NCBI GenBank assembly: GCA_032358165.1
Contig: JAALGY010000043.1
Coordinates: 434,001-498,000, forward strand
Direction of reading: 5' to 3'
DNA length: 64,000 bases
DNA from: Diplosphaera chodatii
Lineage: Eukaryota > Chlorophyta > Trebouxiophyceae > Prasiolales > Stichococcaceae
Shown: in pieces, positions 23,504 through 34,519 of the stretch
How positions within the stretch are numbered: position 1 is the stretch's first letter
Layout: every line of letters starts with the position of its first letter
Notes under the pieces: model-generated
Told to the model about the DNA's origin: nothing
Databases searched by the model: none
Seen by the model: the letters and a program-made list of their open reading frames with translations, nothing else
Translations under genes and position numbers: made by a program

Positions 23504-25575
23504 TTACATGCAGACGGCGATGTTGCCCGCTGCTGTCAGCAACTGCCTCTGGCTTGAGCGCTGATGCATGACCACTCTATCTGCTGACAACACTTCGTAA
23601 ACACTATCCGAGTGGGCCTGATCAGGATCTTGCTGTACAATGATGCTGCTGGTATATGCCGCCATTGGCTGGACACACATGGATGCTATACGGCGAATCG
23701 CCCTGCGTCTCGAACACTTCGTGTCAGACAACATGCGCTCAAATCTTGGTGGTATGAGGTCGCGCTGGTCCTTCAAAGAGCCGATCAGCCCAATGAGCGG
23801 TGCTATGCCACCCACCTGAAAGTTGCAAGTCAGCCTGGTTGCTGCCCGAGTCGTGAAGCAGGCTGGGTCCTCAAAATTGCTGGCAAAGCTGAATGCGCCA
23901 ATGCCTGCAGAGCCAACCACACAGTAATGGCACCATGATGGGCGGTCTCAGCATGCATCATTGACAAAAACGGGTACCAGAGCGCACCTTGCACAAATAT
24001 GCCGAGCCCCAGAGCAAGCGTCACGACAGAAACCTGCACGTCACCCACGTCATCATGTAGCAGAGGCAGACAGCTGAGGATCCACCTTTGACCGACCATG
24101 ACCAATTGACTGCGCTCTGCCTCTGTAGATGCTCACCGGGTGGTCAAACTCCGCCCACATCGCGACGGCAAAACCCAGATACAGGTGGTGTACATGCAGC
24201 GCGCTGTGGTGGCTGCCGGTCAGCGACAGCAGGGCTCCCGCCCCAACGTAGAACAGGATCACCGCGGCTCGGCTGCACATGTACGCAACGAAGTCTGTCC
24301 TGCTCTTCCTGCACCATGCCGCCCTTGCATGCCAGCCTGCAGCATCATATAGCAAAAGGCAGTCACCTGATCGCAACCCAGCACTTTACAGAAGGACACT
24401 ACCTCACAAGGAACAACAGCAGTGGCAGCGTGTTTGAGATGGTCTGGAATTGTGTCTCACCAATGCTGGTAAGTGCGGCTGAGACAGCCACCAGCTCGAG
24501 GGCCCACATGCCCCAGCCCCAGCGCGAGATGTCGGCCAGGCTGTGCTGGAATGCTGGGATATTGCTGCAGATGTGCGATATCATGCTTGAATCCGAAGGT
24601 ATGTCAGTTCCTTTTGTTCATTTGCTGCACAATGAACCCGCAGGGTGGTGCTACAGTGACAACACTGCCGGTGGGCAGCACCTGATGAGCGAGTACACAG
24701 GAGGCGTGCACAGAAAAGTGGGTACAAAGTACCAAGCGCTGGTCCTGAACAGAAAACTGAAGCGCTCGGCAGTCATGACCCTCAAGAACACCTGCAGAAC
24801 AGCCGCATGGCAGTCATGTTTTCCTTTTCATAAGTGTGTGTGTTCCGCTGCACTGCACCGAGTGTGACAAATGCGCAGCATCTACAGAATGCCAGCGCAC
24901 CCCAAGAACAACGCCGGCCTGAAACATCTTTGATACATCATCAAACAGATCAAATGCGTCCGCATCAGTTGTGCCGTCCTCAGGAAGCCCAACGTAGCAT
25001 CCCAGCCGGGCGACAATATAGCCGGCGAAGATGAAGCATAGCCACAGCCCCTGCATCCCACACAGGTGATGCGTCCATGTCGACTGCATATGTGACTTGT
25101 AACATATACCATGACCTATGCGAGACATCGTGAACACGAGCAGAACGATCCTCACCAGCCGCATCAGCTGATGGGCACTGTCGTTGCCAGTACGTTTGGT
25201 GCCTTGCCGGTGCGGCGCGTCGCCCTCCGACCAAAGGTCACGCTGGTCTGCGGGCTCGCCTCCCAGCAGCGGGGCGCTCATCGGATGGAGCTCCATATAC
25301 TGCTTGATAAAAAAACGGTGTACAGGCACGATGTTGCTCAGGTGTCACAGCATGCCGCGCCGCATGTGTGCTAGGACTCTTGCATGATTGTTGGACACCG
25401 TGATGCCAAGTACGGTGGCTTCATCTAGCAGAACGTAGGTGGTAGCTAGCGATGCAATATGTAGCTGACAGAACAGCAAGTCATAGACTGAATAGGTGCT
25501 CAAGCGCAATCCCAGCTTCCAGTCAGCATGTTGGCACGTGCAATGCAAACATGAAGTGCGCAAGAAGCGGGCCAA
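23504..25575 (-). CDS. Multi-pass membrane protein of unknown function
   Basis: Several minus-strand exons encode strongly hydrophobic segments: CGMQGLWLCFIFAGYIVARLG (about 25.04 kb), ALELVAVSAALTSIG (24.5 kb), AAVILFYVGAGALLSLTG (24.26 kb), then the His-rich HHSALHVHHLYLGFAVAMW with FDHP (24.18 kb), and VVTLALGLGIFVQGALWYPF (24.03 kb). A non-membrane segment with ADAFDLFDDVSKMFQAG lies between the first two. I do not recognise the family. The His cluster inside a membrane helix followed by FDHP could bind metal or haem, but that is speculation. The C-terminal part (23.9-23.5 kb) has competing frames and is the least certain. Start and exon boundaries are not resolved; the 5' end may lie slightly above 25.57 kb, back to back with the cereblon gene. 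Confidence 0.5.
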
Positions 25576-25839
25576 CCTTCACAACCTGATCGTGTCAAGT
25601 TCGATTCGGTCTCACAGATGTGCCTTCACTGCCAAAGCTGTACGCCAGGTTTCTTTTGTTGTGGTGTGACCTCCGTGCCGCAGATCGCCACCAACACTAG
25701 TGTGCAGATTGGCACGGACTGTGCAAACATACCAATCATCAGCCGCTGGTCTGTTCACACATCACATGAGAAGAGCTGAGATGAGCAACACACACAAGGT
25801 CGGGGCAGCAGCCGAGCAGGCGCACAACCCAGCGGCTCA
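25576..25839. promoter_or_regulatory. Likely divergent promoter region between the membrane-protein gene and cereblon
   Basis: These ~260 bp separate two genes read in opposite directions. No coding exon is recognised and no specific promoter motif can be named; the assignment rests only on gene orientation. Confidence 0.35.
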
Positions 25840-28225
25840 ATGCGCATCCATGTCCTCAGCGCACGTCATCAGCGCATGACGGCCAGCGTCGGGGGCGCTG
25901 CGGCATCTGTGGATGCCGGTGCTGCAGCAGCAGGTGACAAGCGCTGCTCACGACATCGCGAATACCCATGCGCTGCTGTTCCAGGCGGACAATGCAGCTC
26001 TGACCCCAATTGCTGTGACAAAGCCTGTGGCCTAGATGTGCAGAGCATCACACCGGCCGCCCTTTCGACACAGCGCTGTCTACGCGACATGCGTATCTCG
26101 GAGGTGAGCTGCCTCAGGATGCGGGCAACACGCTTCATGACAGAGTCCAGTGCAATGCAATGCCCGGCCGGTGCTTCGAATGCGAGTGTGCATGCCTGGC
26201 ACCTCTGCAGAGCTCGACGACCTGCAAGGGGAGGGCGCGGCATGTTTAGATGTCGGCCGGGAGTATCAGCTGCCGCTGCTGCCCTTGGACGGTGAGGATC
26301 TGATGCGCCTGCAAGGATAACAGCATGCACTTGCAGGCGCATTGGCATCAGCACCCAGCTGCTTGCTCGGGGCTTCGAATGGCTCATGAAGACGCACTGT
26401 GTTGTCGGGTTCAGTTGTCGTGTTCGCCGGCTGCCAGGGGTGGTGCTGATGCCGGGCCAGCTGCTGCCGCTGTGGCTGCTGCGGCGGTCAGACCTGCAGA
26501 CCGCCGAGGCGGCGCTGGCCGCGCCATGGCCGCTCAACCGCCTCATCATCGTGGTGAACATTCAATTTTGACACCTGCAGATCCACTGCAGCTCTCGTCC
26601 CCTGGCAGTGCTTCGCAACAGCGACAGCATCAGTGTAGGTGCCCCTTTGTACCCGGGTCAGAGGCCGACCAGCTTTATGATGCAGGTGTGCGAGCGGTGG
26701 CGGCGCGGCATCTCGGTGCTGCAGTCGGTGGGGTGCCTGGCGGAGGTGCGGCGGCTGCGGCGGGACGGCTCGGGCGCGATGCAGGCCGTCTGCCGCGGCG
26801 CCCAGCGCGTGTGCATCACCGCCATCACAGGTGCAGGCCTCTGCTCGTGCTGCTGTTACACGTTGGCAGGTACAGCGTGCATTCCTGCATCTTGATATGA
26901 GGTGCTGACCATGGGACGCGCGGGGAGCGTGGCGTTGCCTGACGACGGCATTGCACACAAGGCAGGGGTTGGACGGCGCGCGACTGTGCGGGTGCTGCCG
27001 GACGATGAGGCGCGGCGCGTCCCCAGGGAGGCGGCGGCGGGTTCCACCCCCTGGCCGGCTTGGACCTGGCAGGCGTATGACGCTTTCCGGCTCGCCGACG
27101 CAGCGCGCGCCGCCTTTGCAGCCATCTCCCCGAAGGTGCGGCATACCCTGCTTCCCTCGATGTGTATGGTACCCGCACAAGCCCTATGGGCACATGAAAT
27201 GCTGCATGGAGTGCATATACGCTGCCGGTTTTCTCTCGACCAAGGCAACCTGACCTCAGCAGACCCTGCAGCATTCGGACAGTGCCCTCCGCGCCTTTGC
27301 GGTTCTGGGGTTTAGGGTGCGTGCGGTGAAACGCCGCTGGCGCTGTCCTTCTGGCTGGCGGCCAACCTGCCGCTGGACGACGCCGCCCGGCAGCGGCTGC
27401 TGGAGGCGCGCTCGGCTGCCGAGCGGCTGCACGACGCGCTGCGCATCATGCAGGCCCTGCAGCTGCTGTGCTGCGAGTGCGATGCCGAGGTCAGCAACTC
27501 GCCATCATTGTCACCAGTCCTAGTCGTCACACTCCCACCAGATGGTCTGGCCGTCCCAACCCTTGGGCGGATTGGCGCATGGAGCTGCTTCGGGCACCGT
27601 GCAAAACCTGCCGGTCCAATGATGCTTTACATTGTCGTTGCAGCTGGCGAGTGCAAAGGACGTGGTCAACATGAGCGAGGAGGGTATCGCCGGTTTGTTT
27701 GTGAATGCCCATGGATACGTCCACGACATGGTCACCCTGCGCAAGGTGACCATGACGACACATATTGGCTCCTGTTCTCATCCGAGTACTGCATCATTAT
27801 GCCTTGAGTGTTGTGCAGATTACAACCTGCTGGCTTCTGGGCATTATGTTTCAGCTCTGTGCTATGCTATATTGATCAGGTGGAATGCGTGGCGGACCAG
27901 GGGGTACCCACAGTGGATCACTCCTGGTTTGACGGCTACGCATGGCAGCTATCCTACTGCGAGCAGTGCGCATCCATCTGCATGCAGTTGCTCCCCCAAT
28001 GATCGTGCTGTATATGCCCACGTGACGGTATACATACCCGCTGCTTGAAGCTGGTCTCGACGTGATTGTGATGCATGTGTGGTGTTTCTCGGCAGGTGTC
28101 TGCAGCACGTGGGCTGGCACTTCTCCGCTGTGCACGATGATCTGCAGCCGCAGCAGTTCTGGGGCATCCGGCGGCTGGCATTTGCTCATTGTGGGATCGA
28201 TGCAGATCCTGACGAGTGCAGCTGA
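25840..28225 (+). CDS. CRBN: Cereblon homologue (Lon N-terminal-like plus CULT domain)
   Basis: Ten exons close in frame to 392 residues: 25840-25933, 26044-26103, 26211-26291, 26438-26553, 26686-26830, 26966-27135, 27316-27489, 27644-27745, 27880-27986 and 28096-28225. An in-frame ATG at 25876 is an alternative start. After a short Ala-rich leader comes the family motif FDTALSTRHAYLG, then the Lon-like domain (VVLMPGQLLPLWLLR; VGCLAEVRRLRRDGSG). A helical DDB1-binding-type region follows (LSFWLAANLPLDDAARQRLL), then the CULT domain with two zinc CxxC pairs (CCEC, CEQC), NAHGYVHDMVTL, HSWFDGYAW and GWHF, ending in QFWGIRRLAF. Human cereblon is 442 residues. Cereblon is the substrate receptor of a CUL4-DDB1 ubiquitin ligase; its CULT pocket uses three Trp residues, all present here. 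A seven-residue insertion (ICMQCLQ) lies between CEQCAS and HVGWHF. Confidence 0.9.
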
Positions 28226-28710
28226 GTACGCTGCCGCATGCCCCTTCCATCGTACACAGTGCGTTGGAGCATGGGTCTGTCGGCACAAATATGCAGCCGC
28301 AACACACCTCAACACGAGTGTACAATGGATATACAGACCTATATGACATTCTGTTGCATTGCAGCTATGCAAGCTTGGTGTCCTGTTGATGGCTGTGAGT
28401 TGCTATGGGTCGTTGCTCGTGTCGGTTGCCTGATCATGAGAGGTTGGTGTGGTGGCGGTATGCCGTTGTAGAGTTTGTCGAATCTTGAGCATCACGTCTA
28501 GAACGGAGATGCTGGGCCTTTACGTTCAAGCAGGCTAACTCAGCTATGATGATGTCTACGGTATCATGGTTTTGTGGTGTTCACCCACGCCACTCTTTGC
28601 TGTGCGCTGCGTTTGCTTCGGAGACAACAAAATCAGCAAAGCATCTGCGACGTCTTGCAACTGTCAGCCAGTGTCACACATGTACTGAGGTCGGCACCCG
28701 GCAGGTGCCA
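28226..28710. other. Convergent 3' region between cereblon and RPA70
   Basis: A 485-bp interval between the two stop codons, with no coding exon I can support. It should hold both 3' untranslated regions. No clear TGTAA signal was spotted on the plus strand. Confidence 0.4.
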
Positions 28711-31700
28711 TTACTGGGCGGCAACAGCCGTCATGTTGGCGATGTCCTGCAGCATGGTGCCCGCCTCCGTGGCGTAGTCCAGCCGCTGCATGGTCGTCAC
28801 GTTGCACCGCTGCCGCACCTCCCCATTGTACTCCCTGCGCACCAGCGGCGCACGCCATGAGGAGCGCCGTGTCAAACACATGTCAACAGCAAACATGGAA
28901 TCACACTGCTGCCATGCCTGATGACATAAAGCACAGAACAATAAGAACAGTGAAACTATGGGCCTCGCACCGCGTGCGCGTCTGGATCTTGAAGGACCAC
29001 TCGGACCAGAGGGCGGCCTTGAGCGCCGCCTGGTACCGCCCGTCGCCCGCCTCCTTCAGCTCCGCCAGCGCGTCCGCGCTCATGCCCAGCAGCTCCGCGG
29101 CCTGCAGGTGCCAGCTCAGTCGCGATCACAGCGTTGAATGAACGCCGAGCTGGGTGCGGTGGCGGCCATACGCTGCATGTGCTAGACGACTTGCTGGTGG
29201 CCAAAACGGCAGGCTCTCCGCAGCGGAGTGGATAAGGATGATGGTGGGTTGCACTAGATACGCTGCCGCCAACCTGCCCCCAAGATCCAGCTGAACCTCG
29301 TCTAGCAGCAGCAGCCAGCATTTGTGCGTGATGCGAAGTAGGTGCACTTTTGCTGTTACGGATTGGCACCTGCTCGTTGAACATGTTGAGGTAGGCCTCC
29401 CCGCTGGCGTCGGACGCCTTGACCAGCAGCACGTACCGCCGCTCCATGCGATCATACGTCTTGCCGTCAAACTCGCAGTAGTAGCCCTCCCCCTGCGGCG
29501 TGACCTGTGTATGGGCAACAGCAGCCCAGTTGAAGTAACGAGGAGACATAAGATGTTCAGGATGCACGCGCTCGCACGCTCGAGGCTGTATACAGCCACA
29601 CTCCATGGCCCCAGATGCAACAGCCATGCCAGAAAGCTTGCTTCGTGGTGCTTGGTAACGATCGAGCCGACGACGCAAGGTGGCCGGCTCCTCACCTTAC
29701 GGCTGTTCTCGGGCGCGGCCATGTAGTACATGGTCTGCTCCGGGTTGATGAAGGTGACGGTGCCGGGCACCGAGAAGTACTCCGGCTTGGCGTCCGGCGG
29801 CGGCAGCGCCTCCTTGGGCTTCTGGATGCCCTGCAGCGTCGCCCGCTTTGTGCCGCCGCCGCTGCCCCTGTCGGATACAGACCAGGTGTGATGGTCGTGT
29901 CCACAACCGGTTCGCTCCTGTGCTCGCGTTAATCTGCCCTGGGCAGCCCGCAGCCGTGCAGAGGCCTATGGCTGCAGGAGCCTTTGCAGATGTCAGTCAC
30001 TTGAACTCGTAGTTGTGTACCCTGACAGCGCTATGCGCCTAGTAGTGACCTGCCCTGCTGGTGCGCTATGCTGCGCACCGTGCATTGGCGAGGCCCTCGC
30101 CCACGGCGGAGGTGGCGGCCGTGCGGCCCTCCGAGTCGTACCAGGCCCGCAGGCGCTGCGCCTCCGGCAGGTCGTCGGGCTCCACCCGCATCTGGCTGCG
30201 CTGGAGGCTGGACACCGACACGCCTGCGCCAGTTCGTGTACCGCAGTCAAGGCTCTGTGCCCACATCACACTGCATGGGGCTCATTGTCATGGCACAGTG
30301 GGACTGGGGCAGCGGCCATGGCAGGCCTCTGTGCTTCTGCGTAGCAGTTCCGGATCAGAACGCGGAAGCAGGAAAGTGGGGCGATCAGGGCGCCGGACGC
30401 CGCGCACCGTTGAAGTCGGTGACGCGGCAGGCGGTGACGCTGAGCAGCGGGGCCTCGCGGCCCTCCAGGGCGGCCATCTCCTCCGCGGACGCGCCCCACG
30501 TGGTCAGCACCACCGTCTTGCGGCTGCAGATAGGATGGCATGTTGAGTACCACAACAGAAGTGTGATCAGAGTGCAAGGTGTGCACTGAGGGCAGAGAGC
30601 ACAGGAGCAGTGCGTTCATGTTATGCGCGAGAGCATCCGACCTTGCCACTGTCCCAGTGCCTGCAACTGCATGTGATCACATTCCATTACGTTGGGCAAG
30701 TGGCTTGGGCAAGGCTGTGGTGCACCTGCTGTCCAGAAGCGTGATGTCACGGCGCTGCAGCTCTGACTGGTCCGATTTGCGCTTCACGCTGCCCAGGGGG
30801 CCCACCGTAGTCACAACGCCCAGCAGGTCCACCAGGGCCTGGGGTCAGCAGCAGGTTCAGGCAGGCACGACGACATGGTACGATCATGTGCAGATTGTGC
30901 TTGGTTTGTGCCATTGTTCCTTTCAGACATGCTGATAATCCTGCCGACCGCTGATCACTGATGGCTACACATGGCCGGACAAGCCAGCTGCTGAACAGAG
31001 CATCTACTGTTGAGCAATATAAGGTGTACCTTCTTGCCGATGAATGATGGCAGCTGGTCGATGGGGACAAAGTTCGGCCGCGCCTGCATCTTGCTGGCAT
31101 CCGCATCCTCGCACTCCTCAATCTCAGCCCTGCAGCGGCAGGCATCAACATCATGTACAGCACGCATTATGACCGAACTCCTGTCGGCTCTGGGGCACTG
31201 AGGAAAGCAGGTAGGAGCCGTGGGTGCAATGCATTTGCACTAGCCACTTCGTAAGGGACGCAGCGCGCCCCATGGCCACAATCTGCATGGTCAGGAAGAC
31301 CGAAGGAGGGAAGAAGCACCCGTTGTCCAGGTTGATGGTGTAGTCGTTGCGCACAGCGGCAAATGCCTTGTTGGCTGGTTTGACCTTCCCTCGTGAGATG
31401 TAGTACACCTGACAGCGACGACAGGCATCTCGGGATGAGGAAGAGCCATGAGCATGTGCAGCTGGTGGCAAACAGGACAGATGCAGGATTGCAGCCGGCG
31501 GCCCAGGAGAAATGCAGGATCACAGTGTAGGGCAGGGTGCGTCACAGATACAAGCCTCGTGTGTCTGCAGGCTGAGTGATCCAACACCCTACCTTGCCCT
31601 CCTCTAGCATGTCGTGGTGCTTGTCCGCAAAGTCGCCCCACAGCGTTGCCTCAATCGCTGTGCCCTGAACACCAGCGACCATGGCCCCAGTAAACGTCTT

Positions 31701-33571
31701 GAGCAGCGTATGTACTGTGCAGACCGCAAACCCTCATGCACGACGCCCATCCAGCCCACTGGCCTTGACTAGCAGCAGGTGGACAGGAGTGGAACGACCG
31801 GCACCTGCTCATCGACGACCTCGATGGAGAACACGGACTTGGAGGTGCCGTCGCGGGAAAAGGAGCGCTTGGGCGCCTTGTTCGTCAGCCTGGCCTTAAT
31901 GGTCCACTGCAGCCAACGTGTGAAGAGGCACAAGCTCAGCTTGTTCTTCCCCGCTGCAGACCCTTGTCAACGCGCTGACAATACTTCACAGCAGCAGCGA
32001 TGGCATGGCTGTGGTGATGGTGCGACACCCTGCAGCCAGGTGCTGGCAATGCACTGCAGGGATGCTATCGCATGGGGCAAGGGCCCCACGTTCATGTTGT
32101 AGGGGTTCAGCGCGGCAATGGGCTGTGCCGCCTTTCGGGCGCTGCCGGGCGAGATGGGCGGCCGCCGGGCGGCCCCGCCCGCCGTCCGCCGCACCCTGTA
32201 GCACAATGTGTGATTTCATGGTGACTCACACCGGTCAGTCCCTGCTGTTGGCCTGCTGCGTCCCTTGGCGCTGAGCAACAGAGACTGACATGCTCACAGC
32301 CTGGGCACAGCTGCAGGCATTTGTGCCTTTCGCATGTCAAGCCTGCCACACTCACTCCTCTGATGGCGAGGGTGTGGGTCCGGGTGTCTGCAGCATGTGT
32401 GCCGGCAGTGCGGACCGCATCGCAGCCGCCGGCTTGGGCACTGCCGCCGGTGTGGCTGCAGGCGCCGCAGCGGCTGCATCGGTCTCCATCGGCTGCGCAT
32501 TCTCCTTCGCCTCTGCCCGGATCACAGGGCCTGCACAGCGAACAGGTAGATGTTGAGACATGTGTGACTGTGATGGTGCTTTCTACACGCACCAGAACCG
32601 CCTCAGCGTAGGTGTTGATACAGGAAATGTGCAGACCAGCAGAGGCCAAGTGCTGCCGCCGACCTGGCGTGCTTTCGCTGGCATCAGACTTCATCGGCTT
32701 CAGCGTGACTGGGCTGGCAAGCTCTGCCTTCACGTTTGTCACATCTGTCGGCAGCCGCGAGCCAATCTGCAGTGTCAGCGTGAACAACGTGATCAGTGCC
32801 CTCATGCGTCCACCACACACTGTGCTTGGGTGTGAGGAACTCCTCACAATGCAATGGCATCGGAGAGCGGCGATGCCATCAACCCCCTGGTCGCAGGGTC
32901 GGACGCACCTCGGCGTGCGCAGGCGGCTGTGCGCGACTTATCACATCCACGGCCGTGGCTATGACGATGGCCGCGCCCTTCAGCTCGTTGCACATGTACT
33001 CTGTCAGGCGGATCACGTCGCAGTTGCCGATCTCATCGGCCAGCACGCGCCGCCCGATCTGCGACACCAGCACCCCGTCGATGACGTCCACGCCGTCCGT
33101 GAAGCGCGCCTTGAACTTGTCGGCGCCCGGTTTCACTGGCTGCAGACAGCCCACCTGCATGGGAGACTTTGTAGATGGGTGCAGCAGGGCACACAGATGA
33201 TTTGAGCATTCAGCAGTCTGCGGCATTTTAAGGTGTTGAACACCATTCCTCATCCTTTAAGTGAGTGAGACGACCTGCGGACGTGTTGAACGGGGACTTG
33301 CAGGGACCGCAGACTCCTGAGCATGGTGTCGACATGCTGTGCGCATGCTGTGCTGGCTGCATCACATTGGCGGGACACGTGCGGGTGGTACACGCATTCA
33401 CAGACAGCTAGCATGGCGAAGAGGCATCTACATGGCATCAAGTCCTGCCAAGCCCAAGAGTCCTCTGATAGCTACTGTGCTCAGACTGACATCCACCTGC
33501 AGCACGACCGGGTCTGTGGAGTCGCTGGTCTTCACAGCGGCGACACCGCCACGCGTCAATTGCTCGGTCAT
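28711..33571 (-). CDS. RPA1: Replication protein A 70-kDa DNA-binding subunit
   Basis: The start ATG is at 33571-33569 (first residues MTEQLTRGGVAAVK). Exons include 33571-33497, 33139-32909 (DGVDVIDGVLVSQIG, IVIATAVDVI: RPA70N domain) and 32.5-32.35 kb (a low-complexity linker rich in Ala and Pro). Next come 32.2-32.1 kb (PIAALNPYN), 31.9-31.8 kb (WTIKARLTNKAPKRSF: DNA-binding domain A), 31.65-31.3 kb (YYISRGKVKPANKAF, NDYTINLDNG), 31.14-31.03 kb (FVPIDQLPSFIGKK), 30.84-30.74 kb (DLLGVVTTVGPLGSVKRKSD: domain B), 30.53-30.38 kb, and 30.2-30.07 kb (EAQRLRAWYDSEG). Domain C follows (29.87-29.70 and 29.50-29.37 kb; RMERRYVLLVKASD, EAYLNMFNEQ), then the C-terminal trimerisation part to a stop at 28711. 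RPA coats single-stranded DNA in replication, repair and recombination. The domain C zinc ribbon is degenerate: only one of the four expected Cys is seen. Confidence 0.9.
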
Positions 33572-34060
33572 GATCGCTACTGCCTGGCGGTGGGCGGCCC
33601 GCAGGCGGAGAGGACGCCGCTGTGTATCTGGCAAGCACTGGCTGGGGTTTGCAGTACGCCCGTCAGTGGGTTGATGCAGCGTTGTACACCTCCAAACACC
33701 TCAGAGGACAGGTGGTTTGCTTTCTACAGAAGTCAAAAGCAGGAGCTGCACTGATGCGCACGCTAAGCGCAGCATTGTGCCCCGCTGAGCAAATCAAATT
33801 CAAAGAGCAGGACTATCATGATGCTGCACCCAATCGGGTCCCACAGTTCGACACAGCCTGCAGCAGCCGTCGTCACATTTGATGTCGCCCGGCTCGTGCT
33901 TGTACGCTCTCAGGATGCGGAAGTGCTGAACATCGTTCGCGGTCAGTACCATACTCGCTCAGGATCGTCTCCATCTGCACGGGCCAACATGAGCAGCCGA
34001 CGTCACGAAGTTGTCGTGGGGACGAGAACACTGTCGTCGACCAGAGGGACATGAGCTGCA
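33572..34060. other. Upstream region of RPA70
   Basis: Nothing coding could be supported in these ~490 bp. The segment should contain the RPA70 promoter and the 3' region of the small upstream ORF, which reads in the same direction. Confidence 0.4.
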
Positions 34061-34315
34061 TCACTTACTGTCTATGGAATGAACCTCAGTGACACCGGAC
34101 GGGACTTCCTCTGTGCCTCGCGAGGAGGACAGTCTGTGCTTCTGTGCGAACTCCTGAAGCATGGCCTCAGCTTGCTGGACGGCATGAGCGGCTGCTATTT
34201 CGAGCTTTTCTGCAACTTCAGAAGCAATGCGCTGGGCTGCGTGCACACCCAGGCCCAGCATTGTGGCCATGCCGCAGGCGAAACCCAGTGAGAAAACAGC
34301 CACTCGCTGTGCCAT
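34061..34315 (-). CDS. Small putative single-helix membrane protein, unknown
   Basis: An 84-codon reading frame from ATG 34315-34313 to TGA 34063-34061. The N-terminal ~25 residues are hydrophobic (VAVFSLGFACGMATMLGLG), as in a signal anchor or organelle-targeted membrane helix, followed by an Ala/Glu/Gln-rich helix and a polar tail. Near the end the sequence contains a good splice donor (GTAAGT, just before the stop), so the true protein may continue in an exon I cannot identify. Its length alone does not prove coding. It sits between RPA70 and the RING1-like gene, same strand as both. Confidence 0.4.
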   Translation of the reverse strand: MAQRVAVFSLGFACGMATMLGLGVHAAQRIASEVAEKLEIAAAHAVQQAEAMLQEFAQKHRLSSSRGTEEVPSGVTEVHSIDSK

Positions 34316-34519
34316 GCACCTATATGGTACAAGCAACACTTCAAGGATTTCACACGCTACATATACGTTGCTATGCCCTGCACAATTAGACATGCGACCC
34401 GATCACACACATTGCGGCTGTTTCGATGACTCCGAGAAAACACGTGCCTGCAAGCAACTGACTCGGAAGTACAGTGCCTAGATACATACAAACATCACAG
34501 AGCTAGTTGTTGCGAACAA

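Noticed and set aside
25869..26561. A 230-codon open frame on the minus strand
   Set aside because: It lies opposite the first cereblon exons, has no recognisable domain, and is explained by GC-rich antisense openness.
26554..26580. A 27-bp intron in cereblon that would add a 35-residue in-frame segment
   Set aside because: Too short for the introns seen here; skipping to the acceptor at 26685 gives normal intron size and a spacing that fits the family.
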